From NCBI RefSeq assembly GCF_900112675.1, contig NZ_FOMQ01000024.1, positions 1 to 36,431 on the forward strand: DNA of 36,431 nucleotides. Direction: 5' to 3'. A program made the translations under genes and the position numbers. Each line of letters begins with the position of its first letter. Position 1 is the stretch's first letter. The notes under the pieces were generated by a model that was given only the letters and a program-made list of their open reading frames with translations, did no database searches and was not told the DNA's origin. This document shows positions 29,343 to 36,431 of the stretch, piece after piece. Source of the DNA: Paracidovorax konjaci. Lineage in GTDB: Bacteria > Pseudomonadota > Gammaproteobacteria > Burkholderiales > Burkholderiaceae_C.

Positions 29343-29840
29343 ATGTCCGTGAACCAGCCCACCGTCACCCTCCTGAAACCCTGCCAGCCCGCCGAAATGG
29401 ACGCCGTGCGCGACATCTTCCGCGAGTACGGCGACAGCCTGGGGATCGACCTGCAGTTCCAGGACTTCGAATCGGAATTGCTCCACCTGCCGGCCGACTA
29501 CGCGCCGCCGCGGGGACAGATCCTGCTGGCGGAGGTGGATGGGTCCGTCGCGGGCTGCTGTGCGCTACGGCCGCTCGACACGGCCGACTACCCCAATGCC
29601 GCCGAGATGAAGCGGCTGTATGTGCGCAAGGCTTTCCGCGGCTTCGGCCTGGGGCGCCAATTGGCCGAAGCCATGCTGGACGTGGCCCGGCAGGCGGGCT
29701 ATGCCTGCGTGCTGCTGGACACGCTGGACGGCATGGAATCGGCCCGTGCTCTGTATACGGACCTGGGTTTCGAGGAGATCCCGCCCTACTACCACAACCC
29801 CATCGCGGGGTCGCACTACCTGAAAGTCGATATCGACTGA
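29343..29840 (+). CDS. GNAT-family N-acetyltransferase
   Basis: A 165-residue GNAT enzyme. The acetyl-CoA pyrophosphate-binding motif is R99-G-F-G-L-G104, preceded by the strand MKRLYVRKAF. A C-terminal segment SARALYTDLGFEEIPPYYHNP matches the usual GNAT motif B and beta-bulge pattern. The acceptor substrate cannot be told from sequence. The gene is 199 bp after the thioredoxin-like gene and convergent with the peroxiredoxin gene. Confidence 0.9.
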   Translation: MSVNQPTVTLLKPCQPAEMDAVRDIFREYGDSLGIDLQFQDFESELLHLPADYAPPRGQILLAEVDGSVAGCCALRPLDTADYPNAAEMKRLYVRKAFRGFGLGRQLAEAMLDVARQAGYACVLLDTLDGMESARALYTDLGFEEIPPYYHNPIAGSHYLKVDID

Positions 29841-29984
29841 GCGCGCATCGCATCGTCGCGCGAGGGTGCGACAAGCCCGCGGCGCACAGCCGAGCCAAGC
29901 CGACCGGCAGCTCCTCCATCGCGCGTCGGCGCTCCCTGGAAGAGGACGCGCCGGAGCATCAGGGGCGACGGACGCCCCATGCGC

Positions 29985-30491
29985 TCAGCCCTGCGCCTGG
30001 GCCAACAGGGTGGCGGCGTCGCTCACCTCGAACTTGCCGGGAGCCTCAATGTTCAACGACGCCACCTTGCCATCCTTGACCAGCATGGAATAGCGGTTGC
30101 TGCGCAGGCCCAGGCCCTTGCCATGGAGATCCAGCGTCAGTCCCGTTGCCTTGGCGAATGCCGCATCGCCGTCGGCCAGCATGCGCACCTTGCCATCGGT
30201 CTTCTGGTCACGGGCCCATGCGCCCATCACGAAGGCATCGTTCACGCTCAGGCACCAGATCTCGTCCACGCCGGCAGCCTTGAATGCATCGGCCTGCTCG
30301 ACATACCCGGGCACATGCTTGGCGGAGCAGGTGGGCGTGAAGGCGCCAGGAACGGCAAACACGGCGATGGTCTTGCCGGCTGCCGCCTTCTCGACCGCCA
30401 CGGCGTTGGGGCCCAGGCTGCATCCTTCGCCCTCGACCTCCGAATACTCCATCAGCGTCACGGCGGGCAGCGTTTCTCCAACTTTGATCAT
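29985..30491 (-). CDS. Prx5-type peroxiredoxin
   Basis: A 168-residue peroxiredoxin of the Prx5 (AhpE/TSA-like, type II) group, which reduces hydrogen peroxide and organic peroxides. The peroxidatic cysteine is C55 in PGAFTPTCSAKHVPGY. Two further cysteines are C24 and C80; C80 (EIWCLSVND) lies at a position seen in bacterial Prx5 proteins and one of the two could resolve the sulfenate. The conserved arginine is in GLRSNRYSM. No glutaredoxin domain is fused. An AGGAG site precedes the ATG. It sits 133 bp behind rpsQ on the same strand but is separated by a terminator, so it should have its own promoter. Confidence 0.94.
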   Translation of the reverse strand: MIKVGETLPAVTLMEYSEVEGEGCSLGPNAVAVEKAAAGKTIAVFAVPGAFTPTCSAKHVPGYVEQADAFKAAGVDEIWCLSVNDAFVMGAWARDQKTDGKVRMLADGDAAFAKATGLTLDLHGKGLGLRSNRYSMLVKDGKVASLNIEAPGKFEVSDAATLLAQAQG

Positions 30492-30565
30492 GCTTTGTTC
30501 TCCTGCGATATAGAAGTGGTAGGGAATCCGAACCGGCCACCCGTTCGGCGGGCCCCGGAAATAAA

Positions 30566-30593
30566 AAAACGGCCCACGATTGTGGGCCGTTTT
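30566..30593 (-). terminator. Terminator of the S10-type ribosomal operon
   Basis: A perfect 12-bp stem pairs AAAACGGCCCAC (30566-30577) with GTGGGCCGTTTT (30582-30593) around GATT. On the minus strand it is followed by an uninterrupted T-rich tract (GTTTTTTTATTT). It ends the ribosomal cluster after rpsQ and can work in both directions. Confidence 0.92.
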
Positions 30594-30623
30594 CGGTGAG
30601 CAGGTCGCCGAGTTTTTGAAGAC

Positions 30624-30893
30624 TCAGAGCAGGCCGGCCTTTTGAACAAGGCGGGTCGCCACCCAGTTCTTGGTCCTGGAAAGCGGGCGGCTTTCCGTGA
30701 TCTCGATGGTGTCACCCAGCTTGTATTCGCCGTTTTCGTCGTGCGCGTGGTACTTGCTCGACTTCATCACGATCTTGTCGTAGATCGGGTGTTTCACACG
30801 GCGTTCAACCAGAACCGTCACGGTCTTGGCACGCTTGTCGCTGACCACCTTGCCAACCAAGGTGCGCTTGAGGGATTTTTTAGCTTCCGTCAT
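30624..30893 (-). CDS. rpsQ: 30S ribosomal protein S17
   Basis: An 89-residue S17, an early-assembly protein of the 30S subunit that binds 16S rRNA. The N-terminus [20 protein letters not shown] and the segment [18 protein letters not shown] are the family signature. It is the last gene of this ribosomal cluster and is followed by a strong terminator instead of rplN. The gap to rpmC is 9 bp. Confidence 0.97.
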   Translation of the reverse strand: MTEAKKSLKRTLVGKVVSDKRAKTVTVLVERRVKHPIYDKIVMKSSKYHAHDENGEYKLGDTIEITESRPLSRTKNWVATRLVQKAGLL

Positions 30894-30902
30894 GTCGGCT
30901 CC

Positions 30903-31100
30903 TTACTTGGCGGCTTGCTTCTCAGCAAGAATGGTCTTGGCACGTGCGATGTCACGGCGCGTGGAACGCAGCGTGCTCGTGTTGCCAAGTTGTTGCGTGG
31001 CCTTCTGCATGCGCAGGCCGAAATGGGCCTTCTGCAGGGACTTGATTTCGGCTTCCAGGCCGGCTTCGTCTTTTTGGCGCAGTTCAGCAGCTTTCGTCAT
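30903..31100 (-). CDS. rpmC: 50S ribosomal protein L29
   Basis: A 65-residue L29, located near the peptide exit tunnel of the 50S subunit. [20 protein letters not shown] and the C-terminal [15 protein letters not shown] give the two-helix hairpin of the family. I placed the start at the ATG at 31100; the longer open frame runs into rplP and is a shadow. Spacing to rplP is 16 bp. Confidence 0.97.
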   Translation of the reverse strand: MTKAAELRQKDEAGLEAEIKSLQKAHFGLRMQKATQQLGNTSTLRSTRRDIARAKTILAEKQAAK

Positions 31101-31116
31101 TTGTCGATTCTCCTGA

Positions 31117-31533
31117 TCAAGCGCCGATCTGGCGGGCAACGAACGTGGTGCGCAGCGGCAGCTTGGCAGCAGCCAAACGGAACGCTTCGCGTGCCAGCTC
31201 TTCAGGAACGCCAACGATTTCGAAGACGATCTTGCCGGGCTGGATTTCTGCCACGTAGTACTCGGGATTGCCCTTGCCGTTACCCATCCGCACTTCTGCG
31301 GGCTTGGTGGAAATCGGCTTGTCAGGGAACACGCGGATCCAGATACGGCCGCCACGCTTCACGTGACGGGAGATCGCACGGCGTGCGGCCTCGATCTGGC
31401 GGGCCGTCAGGCGGCCGCGGTCCGTGCACTTCAGACCGAAATCACCGAACGCGACCGAGTTACCCCGGGTGGCGACGCCAGTGTTGCGGCCCTTCTGCTC
31501 CTTGCGGTATTTGCGACGAGCGGGTTGCAGCAT
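31117..31533 (-). CDS. rplP: 50S ribosomal protein L16
   Basis: A 138-residue L16, which helps shape the A-site tRNA region of the 50S subunit. [17 protein letters not shown] is the standard N-terminus. The segment [27 protein letters not shown] is conserved. The length is normal. Two bases separate it from rpsC. Confidence 0.98.
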   Translation of the reverse strand: MLQPARRKYRKEQKGRNTGVATRGNSVAFGDFGLKCTDRGRLTARQIEAARRAISRHVKRGGRIWIRVFPDKPISTKPAEVRMGNGKGNPEYYVAEIQPGKIVFEIVGVPEELAREAFRLAAAKLPLRTTFVARQIGA

Positions 31534-31535
31534 CT

Positions 31536-32417
31536 TTATTCTCCTTTGCCGTCCGCTGCTGTAGCGGGCGCGTCAACCTTGCGAACGCGCTTAACGGCGG
31601 TGTTATCGGCGCCACCGGCACCAGCGGGCTTGTCGCTGCCATCGGCAGGAGCGACATTGCCACCCACGGGACGGCGCGGGCCACGGCCTGCACCAGCGCG
31701 GTCGCCACCTGGGCGGCCATCGCGGCGAGGACCACGGGGACGGCGCTCTTCTTCAGGGCGCGGCGTCTCGGCGGCCGGCAGGTCGTTGCGGCCCAGCGTG
31801 TCGCCCTTGTAGACCCACACCTTCACGCCGATCACACCATAGGTGGTCTTGGCTTCGGAGGTGCCGTAGTCGATGTCGGCGCGCAGGGTGTGCAGTGGCA
31901 CACGGCCTTCGCGGTACCACTCGGTACGAGCGATTTCGATACCGTTCAGACGACCTGCAGACATGATCTTGATGCCCTGGGCACCAAGGCGCATGGCGTT
32001 CTGCATCGCGCGCTTCATCGCACGGCGGAACATGATGCGCTTTTCCAGCTGCTGGGTGATCGAGTCGGCGATCAGCTTGGCATCGATTTCGGGCTTGCGC
32101 ACTTCTTCGATGTTCACTGCAACCGGCACGCCCAGACGCGTGGCGAGTTCCTTCTTGAGGTTCTCGATGTCTTCGCCCTTCTTGCCGATCACGACGCCCG
32201 GACGTGCCGAGTAGATCGTGATACGGGCGTTCTTGGCAGGACGCTCGATCAGGATGCGCGACACGGCAGCGTTCTTGAGCTTGGCCTTCAGGTACTCGCG
32301 AACCTTGATGTCTTCGGCCAGCATGCCGGCGAAGTCACGGTTGCTCGCGTACCAGCGGCTGGCCCAGTTGCGGCTCACGGCCAGGCGGAAGCCGGTAGGA
32401 TGGATTTTCTGTCCCAT
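31536..32417 (-). CDS. rpsC: 30S ribosomal protein S3 with long C-terminal tail
   Basis: A 293-residue S3, part of the mRNA entry channel. The KH domain has [10 protein letters not shown] at 74-83. The ordinary S3 fold ends near residue 210 ([12 protein letters not shown]). The remaining 80 or so residues are an Arg/Gly/Pro/Ala-rich tail that is probably disordered and RNA-binding. E. coli S3 has about 233 residues, so the tail is an extension; similar tails occur in other Comamonadaceae. Confidence 0.97.
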   Translation of the reverse strand: MGQKIHPTGFRLAVSRNWASRWYASNRDFAGMLAEDIKVREYLKAKLKNAAVSRILIERPAKNARITIYSARPGVVIGKKGEDIENLKKELATRLGVPVAVNIEEVRKPEIDAKLIADSITQQLEKRIMFRRAMKRAMQNAMRLGAQGIKIMSAGRLNGIEIARTEWYREGRVPLHTLRADIDYGTSEAKTTYGVIGVKVWVYKGDTLGRNDLPAAETPRPEEERRPRGPRRDGRPGGDRAGAGRGPRRPVGGNVAPADGSDKPAGAGGADNTAVKRVRKVDAPATAADGKGE

Positions 32418-32432
32418 ATTCTTCCTTTGGCC

Positions 32433-32765
32433 TCAGTTGCCGACCGTCACGTAAACGTGGCAGGTGGGTTTGCTGATGCGATTGCCGCGGCCCTTGGCCC
32501 GGGCCGTGAAGCGCTTGAGCGTGGTGCCTTGTTCGACGTAGATGGTCTTGACCTTCAGTTCATCGATGTCGGCGCCGTCGTTGTGCTCAGCGTTGGCGAT
32601 AGCAGACTCCAGCACCTTCTTCACGATCACGGCAGCTTTTTTCTGCGTGAACGTCAGGATGTTCAGAGCTTGGTCGACCTTCTTGCCGCGGATCAGGTCC
32701 GCAACCAGACGGCCCTTGTCCACCGACAGGCGGACACCACGGAGGACAGCACGTGTTTCAGACAT
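32433..32765 (-). CDS. rplV: 50S ribosomal protein L22
   Basis: A 110-residue L22, whose beta-hairpin lines the peptide exit tunnel. The hairpin segment near 82-96 ([18 protein letters not shown]) is intact, without the deletions known for macrolide resistance. The length matches E. coli. The gene is 9 bp after rpsS. Confidence 0.97.
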   Translation of the reverse strand: MSETRAVLRGVRLSVDKGRLVADLIRGKKVDQALNILTFTQKKAAVIVKKVLESAIANAEHNDGADIDELKVKTIYVEQGTTLKRFTARAKGRGNRISKPTCHVYVTVGN

Positions 32766-32774
32766 GTCTACTCC

Positions 32775-33053
32775 TTATTTCTTCTGGACCTTCTTGTCCG
32801 CGGGGTGACCCTTGAAGGTGCGCGTCAGGGCGAATTCGCCGAGCTTGTGGCCCACCATCTGGTCGGTGATATAGACAGGCACGTGCTGCTTGCCGTTGTG
32901 AACGGCGATGGTCAGTCCGATGAAATCGGGCAGAACCATGGAGCGGCGCGACCAGGTCTTGACTGGCTTTTTGTCCTTGGTGGCAATGGCCTTCTCGACC
33001 TTGGCCAGCAAGTGGTGGTCAACAAACGGACCCTTTTTGAGAGAGCGAGTCAT
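32775..33053 (-). CDS. rpsS: 30S ribosomal protein S19
   Basis: A 92-residue S19 of the 30S head. [19 protein letters not shown] and the segment [22 protein letters not shown] are diagnostic. The length is normal, and the gene is 10 bp after rplB. Confidence 0.98.
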   Translation of the reverse strand: MTRSLKKGPFVDHHLLAKVEKAIATKDKKPVKTWSRRSMVLPDFIGLTIAVHNGKQHVPVYITDQMVGHKLGEFALTRTFKGHPADKKVQKK

Positions 33054-33063
33054 TTGTTATCCC

Positions 33064-33888
33064 TTACTTCTTGCGGCGCGACACGATCATCACCTGTGTG
33101 CGCTTGTTGTTGCGGGTGCGATAACCCTTGGTGAGATTGCCCCAAGGATCGACGGCATGGCGGCCTTCGCCGGTACGGCCTTCGCCGCCACCGTGCGGGT
33201 GATCCACCGGGTTCATGGCAACGCCGCGAACCGTGGGACGAATACCCATCCAGCGCTTCACACCGGCCTTGCCGAGCTGGCGCAGGCTGTGTTCTTCGTT
33301 GGCAACTTCGCCGATCGTGGCGCGGCACTCGATATGGATCTTGCGCACTTCACCCGAACGCATACGCACCTGGGCGTACGTGCCTTCACGGGCCAGCAGC
33401 GTCGCGGATGCACCTGCCGAACGAGCGATCTGGGCACCGGCACCGGGCTTCAGCTCGATGCAGTGGATCGTCGAACCCACGGGAATGTTGCGGATCGGCA
33501 GCGTGTTGCCAGCGCGGATCGGAGCTTCCGAACCCGACATCAGCGTTGCACCGACTTCCAGACCACGCGGAGCGATGATGTAACGGCGCTCGCCGTCGGC
33601 ATAGCACACCAGAGCGATGTGGGCCGTACGGTTCGGGTCGTACTCGATGCGCTCAACCTTGGCGGAAATCCCGTCCTTGTTGCGCTTGAAGTCCACCACG
33701 CGATAGTGGTGCTTGTGACCGCCGCCCTTGTGGCGGGTGGTGATGTGACCGTTGTTGTTGCGGCCGGCCTTCTGGAACTGGGGCTCCAGCAGGGGCGCAT
33801 ACGCTTCACCCTTGTACAGGTGGTCACGCGTGACCTTCACCACGGCACGTTGGCCGGGCGAGGTCGGTTTCATCTTGATGACTGCCAT
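33064..33888 (-). CDS. rplB: 50S ribosomal protein L2
   Basis: A 274-residue L2, needed for subunit joining and peptidyl transfer. The conserved [16 protein letters not shown] begins at H230, equivalent to the functionally important H229 of E. coli. The ATG directly abuts the rplW stop codon (TAAATG). Confidence 0.98.
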   Translation of the reverse strand: MAVIKMKPTSPGQRAVVKVTRDHLYKGEAYAPLLEPQFQKAGRNNNGHITTRHKGGGHKHHYRVVDFKRNKDGISAKVERIEYDPNRTAHIALVCYADGERRYIIAPRGLEVGATLMSGSEAPIRAGNTLPIRNIPVGSTIHCIELKPGAGAQIARSAGASATLLAREGTYAQVRMRSGEVRKIHIECRATIGEVANEEHSLRQLGKAGVKRWMGIRPTVRGVAMNPVDHPHGGGEGRTGEGRHAVDPWGNLTKGYRTRNNKRTQVMIVSRRKK

Positions 33889-34203
33889 TTAAGCGGCCTC
33901 CCCGGACAGGTTCAGCTCTTGGCCTTCCTTCAGCGTCACATAGGCCTTGCGAATGTTGTCGCGGCGACCCATGGTCTTGCCAAAGCGCTTGGCCTTGCCT
34001 TTGGTGTTCACCACAGAAACGCCCTTGACCTCGACCTTGAACATCAATTCCACGGCGGCCTTGATTTCTGGCTTGGTTGCGTTCTGCAGCACCTTGAACG
34101 TCACAGCATTGGACTTCTCGGCAACCATGGTGGCCTTTTCGGACACGATGGGAGCGACAAGCACCTGCATCAGACGGCCTTCGTCAAACTGGGTCGTGCT
34201 CAT
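33889..34203 (-). CDS. rplW: 50S ribosomal protein L23
   Basis: A 104-residue L23, which sits at the tunnel exit and docks trigger factor and signal recognition particle. The core [20 protein letters not shown] and the basic loop [13 protein letters not shown] are present. Its ATG overlaps the rplD stop (ATGA). Confidence 0.97.
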   Translation of the reverse strand: MSTTQFDEGRLMQVLVAPIVSEKATMVAEKSNAVTFKVLQNATKPEIKAAVELMFKVEVKGVSVVNTKGKAKRFGKTMGRRDNIRKAYVTLKEGQELNLSGEAA

Positions 34204-34820
34204 GCGAACATCTCCTTGAGTTTGTCGATAGCGCCCTTGGTGACGAGCACTTTCTTGTAATGCACCAGCGACACCGGATCTGCGTAACGCGGCTCGACGA
34301 CGAACACGTTCTTCAGATTGCGCGATGCGAGGTAGAGGTTTTCGTCCACTTCATCGGAGATCACCATCACCGATTGCAGATTCATCGCCTTGAACTTGTC
34401 GGCGAGCACCTTGGTCTTGGGAGACTCGAGCTTCAGCGAGTCCACCACCGCCAGGCGGCCTTCGCGGGCCAGCTGGGACAGGATGGAAGCCATCCCGGCA
34501 CGGTACATCTTCTTGTTGATCTTCTGCGTGAAGTTTTCTTCAGGCAGGTTCGGGAAGATGCGACCGCCCCCACGCCACAGTGGCGAGGAAGTCATACCAG
34601 CACGTGCGTTACCCGTACCCTTTTGCTTGAAAGGCTTCTTGGTCGAGTGACGAACCTGCTCGCGGTCCTTCTGGGCGCGCGTGCCTTGACGGGCATTGGC
34701 ACGGTAGGCGACGACGATCTGATGGATCAGATCTTCGTTGTATTGGCGGTCGAACACGGTCTCGGGCACGTCGATCTTGGACGCGGCCTGGCCTTGGTCA
34801 TTCAGGAGTTCGAGCTGCAT
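34200..34820 (-). CDS. rplD: 50S ribosomal protein L4
   Basis: A 206-residue L4. The tunnel-lining loop region [20 protein letters not shown] (about 70-89) is intact. In E. coli this protein also represses the S10 operon through the leader RNA; whether that happens here is unknown because rpsJ is separated from rplC by a promoter. The start overlaps the rplC stop by one base (TAATG). Confidence 0.97.
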   Translation of the reverse strand: MQLELLNDQGQAASKIDVPETVFDRQYNEDLIHQIVVAYRANARQGTRAQKDREQVRHSTKKPFKQKGTGNARAGMTSSPLWRGGGRIFPNLPEENFTQKINKKMYRAGMASILSQLAREGRLAVVDSLKLESPKTKVLADKFKAMNLQSVMVISDEVDENLYLASRNLKNVFVVEPRYADPVSLVHYKKVLVTKGAIDKLKEMFA

Positions 34821-35491
34821 TAGTTCGCTCCTTCGGAAGCTTTGGCCTTGACGGCGGGACGCACGGTCACGAAACCGCCCTTGGATCCGGGGATTGCGCC
34901 CTTGATCAAGAGAAGTTGGCGTGCTTCGTCGATACGGATCACGTCGAGGTTCTGCGTCGTGATGGTGACATCGCCGAGGTGACCGGTCATGCGCTTGCCA
35001 GGGAACACGCGTCCGGGATCCTGGGCCATGCCGATGGAGCCAGGCACGTTGTGCGAACGGCTGTTACCGTGCGACGCGCGTTGGGAAGACATGTTGTGGC
35101 GCTTGATCGTGCCGGCGTAGCCCTTACCGATCGAGGTGCCTTGCACATCGACCTTCTGGCCCACCGAGAACAGCGACACGGGAAGCGAATCACCTACCTT
35201 GTAGCTGACAGTAGCGTCGGCATCCAGGCGGAATTCACGAACGATTTCACCGGCTTCCACACCTGCCTTGGCAAGGTGACCAGCTTCAGGCTTGCTCACG
35301 CGGGAGGCCTTGCGCGAACCGAACGTGACCTGCAGGGCCACGTAGCCATCGTTCTCTTGGGTCTTGATCTGGGTCACGCGGTTGTTGGACACGTCCACCA
35401 CCGTGACAGGCACTGCGTCCCCATCATCGGTGAAGAGGCGCATCATGCCCACCTTGCGGCCCAGCAACCCTTGGGAGTTGCTCTGACTCAT
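34820..35491 (-). CDS. rplC: 50S ribosomal protein L3
   Basis: A 223-residue L3, one of the two initiators of 50S assembly. [22 protein letters not shown] is the conserved start. The segment [16 protein letters not shown] (with its glutamine-methylation-type loop) and [12 protein letters not shown] are present. It is preceded by GGAG and by a leader of about 150 bases after a consensus promoter. It is the first gene of the transcription unit ending at rpsQ. Confidence 0.97.
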   Translation of the reverse strand: MSQSNSQGLLGRKVGMMRLFTDDGDAVPVTVVDVSNNRVTQIKTQENDGYVALQVTFGSRKASRVSKPEAGHLAKAGVEAGEIVREFRLDADATVSYKVGDSLPVSLFSVGQKVDVQGTSIGKGYAGTIKRHNMSSQRASHGNSRSHNVPGSIGMAQDPGRVFPGKRMTGHLGDVTITTQNLDVIRIDEARQLLLIKGAIPGSKGGFVTVRPAVKAKASEGAN

Positions 35492-35653
35492 TGATTTTTC
35501 TCCAAAACTTTCACCGCCCCGACTTCAATTGGCCGAAGCGTTTGCACGGGCAGCAGCACCGAACGTGCGCGAAAGAAGGTTAATAAGACTCCGCCGCATG
35601 CACGAAATCCGCAGCCGCGAAGCCGCAACACGCGCAAAAAAGCGAAGCCGCAA

Positions 35654-35682
35654 ATTATAACGCGGACTGCTTTAGCAAGCAA
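35654..35682 (-). promoter_or_regulatory. Sigma-70-type promoter of the rplC-rpsQ unit
   Basis: On the minus strand TTGCTT (35682-35677) and a perfect TATAAT (35659-35654) are 17 bp apart. The start point should lie near 35647, giving a leader of about 150 bases before rplC. The promoter is enclosed by a palindrome (35659-35691). Confidence 0.85.
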
Positions 35683-35691
35683 GTCCGCGTT
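35659..35691 (-). terminator. Long hairpin overlapping the rplC promoter
   Basis: AACGCGGACT (35659-35668) pairs perfectly with AGTCCGCGTT (35682-35691), and the 13-base interior can pair further. In a transcript reading through from rpsJ the stem would be followed by AUAAUUU, so it can act as a terminator for the tuf-rpsJ unit. In DNA the same sequence holds the -35, spacer and first -10 base of the rplC promoter. Confidence 0.6.
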
Positions 35692-35696
35692 AAGAA

Positions 35697-35722
35697 GACC
35701 GCCCGATCGACGCCGGGCGGTC
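35697..35722 (-). terminator. GC-rich hairpin 20 bp after rpsJ
   Basis: GACCGCCCG (35697-35705) pairs with CGGGCGGTC (35714-35722) around an 8-base loop. On the minus strand it is followed by only TTCTTAA, so termination may be partial. It lies between the rpsJ stop and the rplC promoter. Confidence 0.65.
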
Positions 35723-35742
35723 AGAGGATCCAGAACCAGGGA

Positions 35743-36054
35743 TTACTGGAGCTTGATCTCGACGTCCACGCCCGCTGGCAGATCCAGCTTCATGAGAGCA
35801 TCGACCGTCTTGTCGGTGGGATCGACGATGTCCATCAGGCGCTGGTGCGTGCGAATTTCAAACTGATCCCGCGACGTCTTGTTGACGTGTGGCGAGCGCA
35901 GGATGTCGAAGCGCTTCATACGCGTCGGCAGGGGCACGGGACCCTTGACGATGGCGCCGGTGCGCTTGGCGGTATCGACGATTTCGGCAGCGGACTGATC
36001 GATCAGCTTGTAATCGAAAGCCTTCAGGCGGATACGAATCTTTTGCTTGGACAT
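35743..36054 (-). CDS. rpsJ: 30S ribosomal protein S10 (NusE)
   Basis: A 103-residue S10, a 30S head protein that also works in transcription antitermination as Nus[21 protein letters not shown], the loop with [26 protein letters not shown] and the C-terminal [11 protein letters not shown] match the family; length is as in E. coli. A strong AAAGGAA site precedes it. It follows the EF-Tu gene by 25 bp and seems to end that str-type unit. Confidence 0.98.
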   Translation of the reverse strand: MSKQKIRIRLKAFDYKLIDQSAAEIVDTAKRTGAIVKGPVPLPTRMKRFDILRSPHVNKTSRDQFEIRTHQRLMDIVDPTDKTVDALMKLDLPAGVDVEIKLQ

Positions 36055-36079
36055 GGCAAATTCCTTTATTGCTTAAATA

Positions 36080-36431
36080 TTAAGCAATGATCTTTGCCAC
36101 GACACCGGCGCCGACCGTGCGGCCACCTTCGCGGATGGCGAAACGCAGACCTTCTTCCATGGCAATGGGGTTGATCAGCTTGACGGTGATCGACACGTTA
36201 TCGCCGGGCATGACCATTTCCTTGTCGGCCGGCAGCTCGATGGCACCGGTCACGTCGGTCGTGCGGAAGTAGAACTGGGGGCGGTAGTTGTTGAAGAACG
36301 GCGTGTGACGGCCGCCCTCATCCTTGGACAGGACATACACCTCAGCGGTGAAGTGGGTGTGTGGCTTGATGGAGTTGGGCTTGCACAGCACTTGGCCACG
36401 CTCCACGTCTTCACGCTTCGTACCGCGCAGC
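36080..36431 (-). CDS. tuf: Elongation factor Tu, C-terminal part (cut by window edge)
   Basis: The last 117 or so residues of EF-Tu, covering the end of domain 2 and domain 3, from [20 protein letters not shown] to the terminal [10 protein letters not shown]. The segment [21 protein letters not shown] is diagnostic. EF-Tu brings aminoacyl-tRNA to the ribosome. The GTPase domain and start lie outside the window. No frameshift is seen. Confidence 0.97.
   Translation of the reverse strand, partial: LRGTKREDVERGQVLCKPNSIKPHTHFTAEVYVLSKDEGGRHTPFFNNYRPQFYFRTTDVTGAIELPADKEMVMPGDNVSITVKLINPIAMEEGLRFAIREGGRTVGAGVVAKIIA

Noticed and set aside
29961-29978. Short GGGGCG/CGCCCC hairpin between the GNAT and peroxiredoxin genes
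   Set aside because: Only six base pairs and no T-tract on either strand; not enough to call a terminator.
35488-35682. 64-codon leader ORF ending in ATGA with rplC
   Set aside because: The frame starts inside the -35 box and runs through the -10 box, so the transcript cannot contain its start. Internal starts lack a ribosome-binding site.
36071-36085. AT-rich near-palindrome GCTTAAATATTAAGC at the EF-Tu stop
   Set aside because: Stem of only five pairs that overlaps the stop codon; rpsJ follows 25 bp later with a good ribosome-binding site, so it is not a terminator.

Overview
The window looks like chromosomal DNA of a high-GC betaproteobacterium of the family Comamonadaceae, most like Acidovorax. 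This is inferred from protein sequence character, the gene order atpIBEFHAGDC, lipB-lipA and str/S10 ribosomal genes, and a dispersed hairpin repeat typical of that family; no database search was possible. Most genes lie on the minus strand.

From left to right the window holds: (1) positions 105-3065, a hairpin repeat and a two-gene DNA-repair module, an ATP-dependent DNA ligase and its metallo-beta-lactamase-fold exonuclease; (2) 3307-10704, the complete F1Fo ATP synthase operon atpI-B-E-F-H-A-G-D-C, with a promoter and a strong terminator; (3) 10904-12922, a divergent lipoate module, a DUF493 protein followed by lipB and lipA; (4) 13131-14354, an exported collagen-like protein with 29 Gly-X-Y triplets and a tail-fibre-like C-terminal half; (5) 14396-23446, a high-affinity potassium uptake operon orf35-kdpF-A-B-C-D-E, followed by a coupled pair of unknown small genes (126 and 39 residues).

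Then come: (6) 23692-24021, a remnant of an outer-membrane protein gene; (7) 24025-28431, a tightly overlapping unit of lipoprotein, MFS transporter, EIIA(Man)-like protein, HPr and enzyme I; (8) 28640-29840, a thioredoxin-like protein and a GNAT acetyltransferase; (9) 29985-30491, a Prx5-type peroxiredoxin; (10) 30566-36431, a ribosomal protein cluster rpsQ-rpmC-rplP-rpsC-rplV-rpsS-rplB-rplW-rplD-rplC, preceded by rpsJ and the 3' end of the EF-Tu gene.

The most interesting signal is regulatory. The region upstream of the kdp operon and the region upstream of the 126/39-residue gene pair share the same arrangement: 7-bp half-sites (TTTACGC, TTKACGG) at an 11-bp period, with the last half-site exactly 9 bp before a -10-like hexamer. 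This resembles the KdpE site architecture I recall from E. coli. It suggests the small gene pair behind kdpE is a previously unrecognised part of the potassium-limitation response. Other points are a small membrane-protein gene coupled to kdpF by ATGA, a PTS phosphorelay embedded in one overlapping unit with a lipoprotein and an MFS gene, and a hairpin at the str/S10 boundary whose U-rich tail doubles as the -10 box of the next promoter.
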